This document shows, piece by piece, positions 27,534 to 36,061 of a stretch of DNA of 64,000 nucleotides. The position numbers and the translations under genes are program-made. Numbering within the stretch: position 1 is the first letter of the stretch; the number at the start of each line of letters is the position of its first letter. The DNA lies in the NCBI GenBank assembly GCA_014656175.1, contig BNBX01000001.1:722121-786120 (forward strand), read 5' to 3'. Under the pieces are notes generated by a model. The model saw nothing but the letters and a program-made list of their open reading frames with translations. It made no database searches and was not told the DNA's origin. The stretch comes from Streptomyces werraensis (GTDB lineage Bacteria; Actinomycetota; Actinomycetes; Streptomycetales; Streptomycetaceae).

Positions 27534-28228
27534 CCCGGCCGGCCGTACGGCTGCGCGGCCTGACCCGGTCCTTCGAGGGGCGCACCGTCCTCGACGGCGT
27601 CGACCTGGACCTGCCCGCCGGTCAGTTCACCGCGCTGCTCGGGCACAGCGGCTCCGGCAAGAGCACGCTCCTGCGGGCGATCGCGGGCATCGACCACGGG
27701 GTGGCCGGCAGCGGCACCCTGACCGCGCCCGAGCGGGTGTCGGTGGTGTTCCAGGACTCCCGGCTGCTGCCCTGGCGCCGGGTGCTGCCCAACGTGCTGC
27801 TGGGCCTGGACGGCGAGGACGCCGAGGAGCGCGGCCGGGCCGCGCTCGCCGAGGTCGGTCTCGGCGGCCGGGAACGCGCCTGGCCGACCGAGCTGTCGGG
27901 CGGCGAGCAGCAGCGGGCCGCCCTGGCCCGGTCTCTTGTGCGGGAGCCCGAACTGCTGCTGGCGGACGAGCCGTTCGGGGCGCTGGACGCACTGACCCGG
28001 ATCAAGATGCACGCGCTGCTGCGGCGGCTGTGGGAGCGGCACCGGCCGTCGGTGCTGCTGGTCACGCACGACGTGGACGAGGCGATCGTCCTCGCGGACC
28101 GGGTGCTGGTGCTGGAGGACGGCCGGATCGGGCTCGACCTGACGGTCGACCGTGACGGCCCGCACGCCCACGGCGGGTACCGCACCCAGCTGCTGAAGGC
28201 GCTCGGCGTCTCCGAGGACGCCCCGTGA
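27509..28228 (+). CDS. SsuB/TauB-type ABC importer ATPase
   Basis: 239 residues. Walker A is GHSGSGKST (45-53), the Q-loop region is VVFQDSRLLPW, the signature is LSGGEQQR (129-136), Walker B is LLLADE (149-154), and the switch histidine is in LLVTHDVDEA. SRLLPW after the Q-loop is typical of the nitrate/sulfonate/taurine importer ATPases. The ATG at 27509 (GGAGGG upstream) overlaps the permease 3' end by 25 bases, indicating translational coupling. Confidence 0.92.
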   Translation: MAPHTEQLTRPAVRLRGLTRSFEGRTVLDGVDLDLPAGQFTALLGHSGSGKSTLLRAIAGIDHGVAGSGTLTAPERVSVVFQDSRLLPWRRVLPNVLLGLDGEDAEERGRAALAEVGLGGRERAWPTELSGGEQQRAALARSLVREPELLLADEPFGALDALTRIKMHALLRRLWERHRPSVLLVTHDVDEAIVLADRVLVLEDGRIGLDLTVDRDGPHAHGGYRTQLLKALGVSEDAP

Positions 28229-28293
28229 CGGCCCTTCGCCCGCACCGCGCCCGACGCACGCCTCAGCAGCCCCGCACCGAGAAGGGATCCCGC

Positions 28294-29664
28294 ATGCCCA
28301 GACAGCTCCATCTGAACGCCTTCCTCATGAACACCGGGCACCACGAGGCGTCGTGGCGGCTGCCCGAGAGCGACCCGTACGCCCATGTCGACCTGGACCA
28401 TCACGTGCGGCTGGCCCGGACCGCCGAACGGGGCACGTTCGACTCGCTGTTCCTCGCCGACGGTCCCCAGCTGTGGAGTTCCGTGGCACAGCGTCCCGCC
28501 GGGGCGCTGGAGCCGCTCACCCTGCTCACCGCGCTGGCGACCGCGACCGAGCACATCGGGCTGATCGCGACGGCGTCCACGTCCTACAACTCGCCCTACA
28601 ACCTGGCCCGGAAGTTCGCCTCCCTGGACATCGTCAGCAAGGGCCGGGCCGGGTGGAACATCGTCACCACCGCCGGCGCCGGGGCGGCCCGCAACTTCGG
28701 CCTGGACGCCGAGCCCGCGCACGCCGAACGGTACGCGCGTGCCGCCGAGTTCCTGGACGTCGCCCGTCTGCTGTGGGACAGCTGGGAGGACGACACGGTC
28801 GTCGCCGACAAGGCGGCCGGGGTGTGGGGCGACGACGCCAGGATCCACCCGCCGCGCCACCGGGGCACGTACTTCCGGGTCGAGGGCGCGCTCAACGTGC
28901 CGCGCACCCCGCAGGGATATCCGCTGCTGGTGCAGGCCGGGTCGTCGGAGGACGGGAAGCGGTTCGCGGCGCGGTACGCGGAGGCCGTGTTCACCGCCCA
29001 GCAGACCCTGGCCGACGCGCGGTCCTTCTACGCCGACCTCAAGACCCGTACGGCGCGGGCCGGGCGCGACCCCGACCACATCAAGGTCCTGCCCGGCATC
29101 GTGCCGGTCATCGGCTCCACCGAGGCCGAGGCGCGGCGTCTGGAGCGGGTGCTGGAGGAGCACATCGTGCACGAGCACGGGGTGGGCCGGCTGGAGGAAC
29201 TGCTGCGCCTCGCCCCGGGGACGCTCGACCTGGACGGCCCGCTGCCCGACGACCTGCCCTCGGAGGACGAGATCGAGGGCGCCAAGAGCCGTTACACGCT
29301 GATCGTGGAGCTGGCCCGGCGCGAGCGGCTCACCGTGCGGCAGCTCGTCGCGCGGCTGGGCGGCGGGCGCGGGCATCTGACCTTCACCGGCACCCCCGAG
29401 CAGGTCGCCGACACCATCGGCCGGTGGTTCGCCGAGGGCGCCGCCGACGGCTTCAACATCATGCCCCCCGTACTGCCGTCCGGGCTGGAGACCTTCGTCG
29501 ACGAGGTCGTCCCGATCCTGCGCGCCCGCGGCCTGTTCCGCACCGAGTACGGCCCCCGGCGCACCCTGCGCGAGCGCTACGGCCTGCCGCGCCCCGCCAA
29601 CCAGCACGTCACCGCGCGCACCCCCGAGGCGGCCCCCGCGGCCGCGCTCGTCCGACACCCCTGA
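28294..29664 (+). CDS. NtaA/SnaA/DszA-type FMN-dependent monooxygenase
   Basis: 456 residues of the luciferase-like monooxygenase superfamily, NtaA/SnaA/DszA branch, which use FMNH2 supplied by a separate reductase. Typical segments are LHLNAFLMNTGHHEASWRLP, RGTFDSLFLADGP, STSYNSPYNLARKFASLD and GRAGWNIVTTA. In this genomic context it likely cleaves C-S bonds of imported sulfonates or sulfones to release sulfite; the substrate is inferred. No flavin reductase gene adjoins it. The ATG at 28294 has GAAGGGA upstream. It follows the ATPase gene after 65 bases and precedes tauD by 16. Confidence 0.9.
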   Translation: MPRQLHLNAFLMNTGHHEASWRLPESDPYAHVDLDHHVRLARTAERGTFDSLFLADGPQLWSSVAQRPAGALEPLTLLTALATATEHIGLIATASTSYNSPYNLARKFASLDIVSKGRAGWNIVTTAGAGAARNFGLDAEPAHAERYARAAEFLDVARLLWDSWEDDTVVADKAAGVWGDDARIHPPRHRGTYFRVEGALNVPRTPQGYPLLVQAGSSEDGKRFAARYAEAVFTAQQTLADARSFYADLKTRTARAGRDPDHIKVLPGIVPVIGSTEAEARRLERVLEEHIVHEHGVGRLEELLRLAPGTLDLDGPLPDDLPSEDEIEGAKSRYTLIVELARRERLTVRQLVARLGGGRGHLTFTGTPEQVADTIGRWFAEGAADGFNIMPPVLPSGLETFVDEVVPILRARGLFRTEYGPRRTLRERYGLPRPANQHVTARTPEAAPAAALVRHP

Positions 29665-29680
29665 AGGAAGGAACACCCTC

Positions 29681-30592
29681 ATGTCCGACCTCCGGATCAC
29701 CAAGGTCACCGCGAACATCGGCGCCCGCGTCCTCGGCGCCGACCTCTCCCGGCCGCTGGACGACGCCACCGTCACCGCGCTGCGGGACGCCCTGAACGAG
29801 CACAAGACGCTCCTCTTCGACGACGTCCACCTGGACGACGCCGGGCAGCAGGCCTTCGTGCGGCACTTCGGCGAGATCACCGGCGCCCATCCGACCGTGC
29901 CGGCCGTCGAGGGCGCACCCGGCGTGCTGCCCGTCGACAGCGGGCGCGGGCGGGCCGCCAACAACTGGCACACGGACGTCACCTTCGTCCTCAACCCGCC
30001 GCAGGCGACCTCCCTGCGCAGCATCACGATCCCGCCGTACGGGGGTGAGACGCTGATCGCCAACGCGGCCGCCGCCTACCGCGACCTGCCCGAACCGCTG
30101 CGCCGGCTGGCCGACACCCTGTGGGCCGAGCACACCAACGACTACGACTACGCCGTGCCCGAGGAGACGGTCGACGAGGACGAGGCGGCCCGGCGCGCCC
30201 AGTTCACCTCCGTGAAGTACCGCACCGTCCACCCGGTGGTGCGGGTGCACCCCCTCACCGGGGAGCGCGGGCTGTTCATCGGCGGCTTCGCCCAGCGGAT
30301 CGTGGGGCTGTCGAGGGGCGAGTCGCGCAAGGTGCTGGATCTGCTCCAGGCGTACGTCACCCGGCCGGAGAACGTGGTGCGCTGGCGCTGGGAGCCGAAC
30401 CAGCTGGTGCTGTTCGACAACCGCATCACCCAGCACTACGCGATCGACAACTACGACGGTCTGCCCCGCCGCCTGCACCGGGTCACGGCCGCCGGTGACG
30501 TGCCGGTCGGCATCGACGGCAAGGAGTCCTACGTGATCGAGGGGGACGCCTCGCACTACACGAGCGTGGCGAAGGTGCCGGCCGCGGCCTGA
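29681..30592 (+). CDS. TauD/TfdA-type Fe(II)/2-oxoglutarate dioxygenase
   Basis: 303 residues. The iron ligands H97 and D99 (WHTDVTF) and H252 (TQHYAID), plus Arg264/267 for 2-oxoglutarate binding (LPRRLHRV), align well with E. coli TauD (H99, D101, H255, R266). Such enzymes hydroxylate taurine, alkylsulfonates or alkyl sulfates so that sulfite or sulfate is released. It is the last gene of the sulfonate operon and ends in a hairpin plus T-run. GAAGGAAGG precedes the ATG. The choice between taurine and other sulfonates cannot be made from sequence. Confidence 0.9.
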   Translation: MSDLRITKVTANIGARVLGADLSRPLDDATVTALRDALNEHKTLLFDDVHLDDAGQQAFVRHFGEITGAHPTVPAVEGAPGVLPVDSGRGRAANNWHTDVTFVLNPPQATSLRSITIPPYGGETLIANAAAAYRDLPEPLRRLADTLWAEHTNDYDYAVPEETVDEDEAARRAQFTSVKYRTVHPVVRVHPLTGERGLFIGGFAQRIVGLSRGESRKVLDLLQAYVTRPENVVRWRWEPNQLVLFDNRITQHYAIDNYDGLPRRLHRVTAAGDVPVGIDGKESYVIEGDASHYTSVAKVPAAA

Positions 30593-30646
30593 CGGTCACC
30601 CCTCAGTGAGCGGACTGTAACCCTCCGCTTGACTGTCGTCCACATG

Positions 30647-30700
30647 CTGGGCGGCCGCCCCGGGACCGCCGGGCGGCCGCCCAGACTAGGGGCGTTTTTG
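30647..30700 (+). terminator. Rho-independent terminator of the sulfonate operon
   Basis: Perfect 14-base arms CTGGGCGGCCGCCC (30647-30660) and its complement (30671-30684), loop of 10. A T5 run follows at 30696-30700. Confidence 0.85.
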
Positions 30701-30731
30701 TCGTCTTCCCCCCATTGGACGAGCCGCGCCC

Positions 30732-32111
30732 ATGCCCCTCACCACGGTCGAGACGCCCGCCGACAGCGACGGCGTCTCCCTCTCGCACGGCCTCAAGCAG
30801 CGCCACCTGTCGATGATCGCCCTCGGCGGGGTGATCGGCGCCGGACTGTTCGTCGGCTCCGGCGCGGGCATCGCCGCCGCGGGCCCCTCCATCGTGATCG
30901 CCTACGCCCTCTCCGGCCTGCTGGTCATGCTGGTGATGCGGATGCTGGGCGAGATGTCGGCCGCGTATCCCTCCTCCGGGTCCTTCTCCTCGCACGCCGA
31001 GCGGGCCATCGGCCCCTGGGCCGGGTTCACCGCCGGCTGGGCGTTCTGGGTGCTGCTGTGCACCGCGGTCGGCCTGGAGGGCATCGGCGCCGCACAGATC
31101 GTCCACAGCTGGCTGCCGGGCACACCCGAGTGGGCGTGGGTGGCGCTGTTCATGGTGGTGTTCTGCGGGACCAACCTCGCGGCGGTGAAGAACTTCGGCG
31201 AGTTCGAGTTCTGGTTCGCCGCGCTGAAGGTCGGCGCGATCACCCTGTTCCTGGTGCTGGGCGTGCTGGCACTGGCCGGTGTGCTGCCGGGCACCGACTC
31301 GCCGGGCGGCTCCAACCTCACCGAGCTGCTACCCAACGGCGGCGAGGGCCTGGTCATCGGCCTGCTCGCGTCCGTCTTCGCCTACGGCGGCCTGGAGACG
31401 GTGACCATCGCGGCCGCCGAGTCCCAGGACCCGGTCCGCGGCGTGGCGCGCGCGGTGCGCACCGCGATGTGGCGGATCGCCGTCTTCTACGTCGGCTCGA
31501 TGGCGGTCATCGTCGCCCTCGTCCCCTGGGACTCCCCGCAGGTGGTGGAGGACGGCCCCTACGTCGCCGCCCTCGACCGGCTCGGCATCCCCGGCGCCGG
31601 GCAGCTGATGAACGTGGTCGTGCTGGTGGCGCTGCTGTCCGCGATGAACGCCAACATCTACGGCGCCTCCCGCATCGGCTACTCGCTGGTGGAGCGCGGC
31701 CAGGGCCCCAAGTGGCTGGGCCGGGTGTCGGGCGGGGTGCCGCGCGTCGCCGTGCTGGCGTCCTCCGTCTTCGGCTTCCTGTGCGTGCTGCTGAGCTACT
31801 GGCGGCCGGACGACGTCTTCGCCTGGCTGCTGAACATGATCGGCGCGGTGATCCTGGTCGTGTGGATCTTCATCGCCGTCTCCCAGCTGCGGCTGCGCCG
31901 CCGCCTGGAGCGCGAGACGCCGGAGAAGCTGACCGTACGGATGTGGGCGTTCCCGTGGCTGACCTGGGTGGCGCTGGCCGGCATGGCGGCGGTCTTCGTG
32001 CTCATGGCCCGCGAACCGGACACGCGGGTGCAGCTCTACTCCACCGGCGCGATGACGCTGGCGCTGGCGGCGGTCGGTTACGCCTGGCAGCGGGCGCGCG
32101 AGCGCCGCTGA
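30732..32111 (+). CDS. APC-family amino acid permease, copy 2
   Basis: 459 residues and 12 predicted helices, paralogous to the permease at 21581-23050. It has the same helix 1 motif GGVIGAGLFVGSG, the EMSAAYPSSGSFSSHAERAIG loop, and the FGEFEFWFA and VPWDSPQVVEDGPYVAALDRLG segments. The substrate is not assignable beyond amino acid or polyamine. It sits behind the terminator of the sulfonate operon and has its own 16-base-arm terminator, so it is probably monocistronic. The ATG at 30732 has no strong ribosome site nearby. Confidence 0.9.
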   Translation: MPLTTVETPADSDGVSLSHGLKQRHLSMIALGGVIGAGLFVGSGAGIAAAGPSIVIAYALSGLLVMLVMRMLGEMSAAYPSSGSFSSHAERAIGPWAGFTAGWAFWVLLCTAVGLEGIGAAQIVHSWLPGTPEWAWVALFMVVFCGTNLAAVKNFGEFEFWFAALKVGAITLFLVLGVLALAGVLPGTDSPGGSNLTELLPNGGEGLVIGLLASVFAYGGLETVTIAAAESQDPVRGVARAVRTAMWRIAVFYVGSMAVIVALVPWDSPQVVEDGPYVAALDRLGIPGAGQLMNVVVLVALLSAMNANIYGASRIGYSLVERGQGPKWLGRVSGGVPRVAVLASSVFGFLCVLLSYWRPDDVFAWLLNMIGAVILVVWIFIAVSQLRLRRRLERETPEKLTVRMWAFPWLTWVALAGMAAVFVLMAREPDTRVQLYSTGAMTLALAAVGYAWQRARERR

Positions 32112-32124
32112 CGCGCCCTTCCAT

Positions 32125-32162
32125 CGGAAGCCCCCGCGAGGTCCGACTCGCGGGGGCTTCCG
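32125..32162 (+). terminator. Terminator downstream of permease copy 2
   Basis: Perfect 16-base arms CGGAAGCCCCCGCGAG (32125-32140) and complement (32147-32162) around GTCCGA. Confidence 0.88.
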
Positions 32163-32192
32163 GTGTGCGGCATTCCGGGTCATCGTTGCGCA

Positions 32193-32435
32193 ATGACGAC
32201 ACAGCGGACGATGCAGGACTACTGCTGGACCTGCGGCAGCGACCAGCAGCACCGCCGGCTGACCAGGAAGGAGGAGGACTGGCTCAAGAAGCGGCTCGGC
32301 CGTAGCGGGGTCGGCGAGTTCTGGATCTGCGTGAACGTTCTGGACCCCGATACCGGGAAGCAGTGCCGCAACCTGCGTACGGGCTTCAACAAGAAGCCGT
32401 TCGCCGAGCCGATCAAGGCGCCCGTCCTGGACTGA
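32193..32435 (+). CDS. Small cysteine-containing hypothetical protein
   Basis: 80 residues from the ATG at 32193. It has one CxxC (DYCWTCGSDQ) and two further cysteines (WICVNVLDPDTGKQCRNL), which together could make a zinc ribbon. The central part is basic and helical (TRKEEDWLKKRLGR). I do not recognise a named family. It ends 6 bases before the convergent DsbA-like gene and has no terminator of its own. Confidence 0.7.
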   Translation: MTTQRTMQDYCWTCGSDQQHRRLTRKEEDWLKKRLGRSGVGEFWICVNVLDPDTGKQCRNLRTGFNKKPFAEPIKAPVLD

Positions 32436-32441
32436 CGTCCG

Positions 32442-33089
32442 TCACAGGTTGCTGAAGTCCGGCCCCTTCGTGCGGGTGCGCTTGATCTCGTAGAAGCCGG
32501 GGACCGAGGCGACCGCGAGGGTGCCGTCCCAGAGGCGGACGGCCTCCTCGCCCCGCGGGGCCGGGGTGACGACCGGGCCGAAGAAGGCGATCTCCTCGCC
32601 GTCGGGGCCGGGGACCGCGATCACCGGGGTGCCGACCTCCTGGCCGACCTTGTCGATGCCCTCCTTGTGGGAGGCGCGCAGCTGCGGCTCGTACGGGGTG
32701 GAGTCCCAGTGCTCCATGAGGGAGTCGGGCAGCCCGACGTCCTTCAGCGCCGCCGCGACCGTCTCCTTGCCCGGGCCCTCCCCCTTGTTGTGGATGCGGG
32801 TGCCGAGCGCGGTGTAGAGGTCGCCGAGGACCTGCGGCCCGTGCTCCTCCTGTGCGGCGATGACCACCCGGACGGGGCCCCAGGCCTTCACCTCGAGCAT
32901 CTCGCGGTACTCCGCGGGCAGCTCGTCCAGCTTGTCCTCGTTGAGGACGGCGAGGCTCATCAGGTGCCAGCGCACGTCCAGGTCGCGCTGCTTCTGCACC
33001 TCCAGCACCCAGCGGGAGGTCATCCAGGCCCACGGGCACAGCGGATCGAACCAGAAGTCGACGGGCGTGGCGTGAGACTTGTCCGACAT
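32442..33089 (-). CDS. DsbA-family protein resembling mycothiol-dependent nitroreductase Rv2466c
   Basis: 215 residues with a thioredoxin fold and helical insert. It is co-linear with Mycobacterium tuberculosis Rv2466c: VDFWFDPLCPWAW, WGPVRVVIAA, TPVIAV and a closing FYEIKRTRT. Rv2466c uses a CPWC active site with mycothiol. Here the site is Cys18-Pro-Trp-Ala21, so the resolving cysteine is missing and only a monothiol (mycothiol-coupled) mechanism would be possible. The ATG at 33089 follows GAGGAG by 5 bases. It is divergent from the aminopeptidase gene that starts at 33227. Confidence 0.88.
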   Translation of the reverse strand: MSDKSHATPVDFWFDPLCPWAWMTSRWVLEVQKQRDLDVRWHLMSLAVLNEDKLDELPAEYREMLEVKAWGPVRVVIAAQEEHGPQVLGDLYTALGTRIHNKGEGPGKETVAAALKDVGLPDSLMEHWDSTPYEPQLRASHKEGIDKVGQEVGTPVIAVPGPDGEEIAFFGPVVTPAPRGEEAVRLWDGTLAVASVPGFYEIKRTRTKGPDFSNL

Positions 33090-33226
33090 GTCGCTCCTCG
33101 AGAAGGCAGTGTTCCACCCTGGCAACGCCGTGGCTCGCCCCGGCCATTCCCGGCTGACCCGCGTCAGGGGCGCATGGCAGGATCGGTGCTGTCCATCCCT
33201 GTCGACGACGCATGAGGAGTCCGCCC

Positions 33227-35803
33227 GTGCCCGGTGAGAACCTGACCCGTGACGAGGCCCGGGAGCGGGCAGCGCTGCTGTCCGTCGACGGGTACGAGGT
33301 GTCCTTGGACCTGCGGTCCGCGACCGGCGAGCACGACGGCGACGGACCGCGCACCTTCCGGTCGGTCACCACCGTGCGGTTCCGCTGCGCCGAGCCGGGG
33401 GCGAGCAGCTTCGCCGACCTGATCGCGCCCGCCGTGACGTCCGTGTCCCTCAACGGACGGGACCTCGACCCGGGCCAGGTCTTCGACGGCAGCCGCATCC
33501 TCCTGGAGGACCTGGCCGCCGAGAACGAGCTCGTGGTGGACGCGCAGTGCGCCTACTCCCGCACCGGCGAGGGCATGCACCGCTTCGTCGACCCCGAGGA
33601 CGGCGAGGTGTACCTGTACACCCAGTACGAGCCGGCCGACGCCCGCCGGGTCTTCGCGAACTTCGAGCAGCCCGACCTCAAGGCCCCGTACCGCTTCGAG
33701 GTGCGGGCGCCCGAGGGGTGGACGGTGTGGAGCAACGGCGTGGGCGACCTGGCCGACGGCGTCTGGCGGTTCGCGGAGACCAAGCCGATCTCGACGTACA
33801 TCACGTGTGTCGTCGCGGGTCCGTACCACTACGTGACCGATCACTACGAGCGGGTCTTCGAGGACGGCACCCGGCTGGAGATCCCGCTCGGCGCGATGTG
33901 CCGCAAGGGCCTCGCCCCGCACTTCGACGCCGACGACGTCTTCCTGGTCACCAAGCAGGGCCTGGACTTCTTCCACGACCACTTCGACCACCCGTACCCC
34001 TTCGGGAAGTACGACCAGGCGTTCGTGCCCGAGTACAACCTGGGCGCGATGGAGAACCCGGGGATGGTGACCTTCCGCGAGGAGTTCATCTTCCGGGGCA
34101 AGGTGACGCAGGCCTCCTACGAGGGCCGGGCCAACGTGATCCTGCACGAGATGGCGCACATGTGGTTCGGCGACCTGGTCACCATGGAGTGGTGGGACGA
34201 CCTGTGGCTGAAGGAGTCCTTCGCCGACTTCATGGGCGCGTTCGCCCTGGTGGGCGCGACCCGCTTCACCGACGGCTGGATCACCTTCGCCAACCGCCGC
34301 AAGGCGTGGGCCTACCGCGCGGACCAGCTGCCCTCCACGCACCCCGTCACCGCCGACATCCGCGACCTGCAGGACGCCAAGCTCAACTTCGACGGCATCA
34401 CCTACGCCAAGGGCGCCTCGGTGCTCAAGCAGCTGGTGGCGTACGCCGGCCAGGACGCGTTCCTCGAGGGCGCCCGCCGCTACTTCAAGCGGCACGCCTA
34501 CGGCAACACCCGGCTCGGCGACCTGCTGTCGGTGCTGGAGGAGACCAGCGGGCGGGACATGGCCGCGTGGTCGCGGGCGTGGCTGGAGACCGCCGGGGTC
34601 AACTCCCTCACCCCGCAGGTGCTGTCGCGTGCGGACGGCACGGTCGACGAGCTGGCCGTCGTGCAGGAGGCCGCCGAGTCACATCCCGAACTGCGCCCGC
34701 ACCGGGTCGCGGTGGGCCTGTACCGGCGCACCGCCGCGGGCACGCTCGAGCGGTACGCGCAGGCCGAGACGGACGTCGAGGGCCCGCGGACGGTCGTCGC
34801 GGAGCTGGCGGGCGCGGACGCGCCGGAGCTGGTGCTGGTCAACGACGACGACCTGACGTACTGCAAGACGCGCTTCGACGACACCTCGCTGGCCACGCTC
34901 CGGGAGGCCCTCGGCGACCTCACGGACCCGCTGGCCCGCGCGCTGTGCTGGTCCGCGCTGTGGAACATGACGCGCGACGCGCTGCTGCCGGCCCGCGACT
35001 TCATCGGGCTGGTGCTGCGGTTCGCGGGCCGGGAGACCGACATCGGCGTACTGCAGATGCTGCACGCCTGGGCGGAGTCGGCGGCCGTGCACTACACCGC
35101 GCCCGAGCGGCGCGAGGAGGCCGCGCGGCGGCTCGCCGAGGGCGCGGCGGAGCAGCTGCGGGCGGCCGGCGAGGGCAGCGAGCAGCAGCTGGCGTGGGCG
35201 CGGTTCGTCGCCCGCGTGGCGTGCGCCGAGGCCGACTTCGAGCTGCTGGCGTCACTGCTGGACGACACGGAGACGCTGCCGGGTCTCGAGGTGGACCAGG
35301 AGCTGCGCTGGGCGTTCCTGGAGCCGCTGGCCGCGCACGGGGCGGCGGACGAGAAGCGGCTGGACGAGGAGCTGGCGCGGGACGACACCGCGTCCGGCCG
35401 CCGCCACCACGTCCGCTGTCTGGCGGCCCGCCCCTCGGAGGCGGTCAAGGCGCAGTGCTGGGCGCAGGTCGTGGAGTCGGACGCGCTGTCCAACGCGCTG
35501 GTGGAGGCGACGATCGCGGGCTTCGCCCAGCCGTCCCAGCGGGAGCTGCTCGCACCGTACGCGGAGAAGTACTTCGCGGTGATCGAGCGGGTGTGGACGG
35601 AGCGGTCGATCCAGATCGGCATGGACGTGGTCCGCGGTCTGTTCCCGTCCTACGAGGACTCCGAGGAGACCCTGGACGCGACCGACGCGTGGCTCGCGGC
35701 GCACGAGGACGCGGCGCCTGCGCTGCGGCGTCTTGTGCTCGAGGCGCGGGACGACTTGGCGCGCGCCCTGCGGGGCCAGGCGTGTGACGCCGCCGCGGGC
35801 TGA
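33227..35803 (+). CDS. pepN: M1-family aminopeptidase N, paralogue 1
   Basis: Zinc aminopeptidase of 858 residues that trims N-terminal residues from peptides in the cytosol. The exopeptidase motif GAMEN is at 273-277. The zinc site HEMAH (H307, E308, H311) is completed by E330 in KESF. The C-terminal half is the ERAP1-like helical domain. There is no signal peptide. I chose the GTG at 33227 because GAGGAG precedes it by 7 bases and the second copy begins in the same way (PGxNLTRxEA). The related gene at 46066-48645 encodes a protein of nearly equal length. Confidence 0.95.
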   Translation: MPGENLTRDEARERAALLSVDGYEVSLDLRSATGEHDGDGPRTFRSVTTVRFRCAEPGASSFADLIAPAVTSVSLNGRDLDPGQVFDGSRILLEDLAAENELVVDAQCAYSRTGEGMHRFVDPEDGEVYLYTQYEPADARRVFANFEQPDLKAPYRFEVRAPEGWTVWSNGVGDLADGVWRFAETKPISTYITCVVAGPYHYVTDHYERVFEDGTRLEIPLGAMCRKGLAPHFDADDVFLVTKQGLDFFHDHFDHPYPFGKYDQAFVPEYNLGAMENPGMVTFREEFIFRGKVTQASYEGRANVILHEMAHMWFGDLVTMEWWDDLWLKESFADFMGAFALVGATRFTDGWITFANRRKAWAYRADQLPSTHPVTADIRDLQDAKLNFDGITYAKGASVLKQLVAYAGQDAFLEGARRYFKRHAYGNTRLGDLLSVLEETSGRDMAAWSRAWLETAGVNSLTPQVLSRADGTVDELAVVQEAAESHPELRPHRVAVGLYRRTAAGTLERYAQAETDVEGPRTVVAELAGADAPELVLVNDDDLTYCKTRFDDTSLATLREALGDLTDPLARALCWSALWNMTRDALLPARDFIGLVLRFAGRETDIGVLQMLHAWAESAAVHYTAPERREEAARRLAEGAAEQLRAAGEGSEQQLAWARFVARVACAEADFELLASLLDDTETLPGLEVDQELRWAFLEPLAAHGAADEKRLDEELARDDTASGRRHHVRCLAARPSEAVKAQCWAQVVESDALSNALVEATIAGFAQPSQRELLAPYAEKYFAVIERVWTERSIQIGMDVVRGLFPSYEDSEETLDATDAWLAAHEDAAPALRRLVLEARDDLARALRGQACDAAAG

Positions 35804-35860
35804 CACTCCCGCGTCTCATCCGCCCCGGGGCCGCGCCCCGGACCCCGCTCCTCGGACGCC

Positions 35861-35886
35861 GGAGGGGCTGACATGTCAGCCCCTCC
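35861..35886 (+). terminator. Terminator downstream of aminopeptidase paralogue 1
   Basis: A perfect 26-base palindrome, arms GGAGGGGCTGACA and TGTCAGCCCCTCC, 57 bases past the stop codon. Confidence 0.8.
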
Positions 35887-36061
35887 GTGCAACCACCGTT
35901 ACCGAACGCGGGCATTCGGCCCCGTAACCCCACCCCTCACCCGAACGGACCAGCGGCTTTCGGTATCCGAACAAGCGTCCTTTAGTGCGGGCTTGTCCGG
36001 GTTCGTCGACGGACGTGTAACAGGGGTTCGGAGGGCGGCCGGAGGCGGGAAATTGCCGGTC

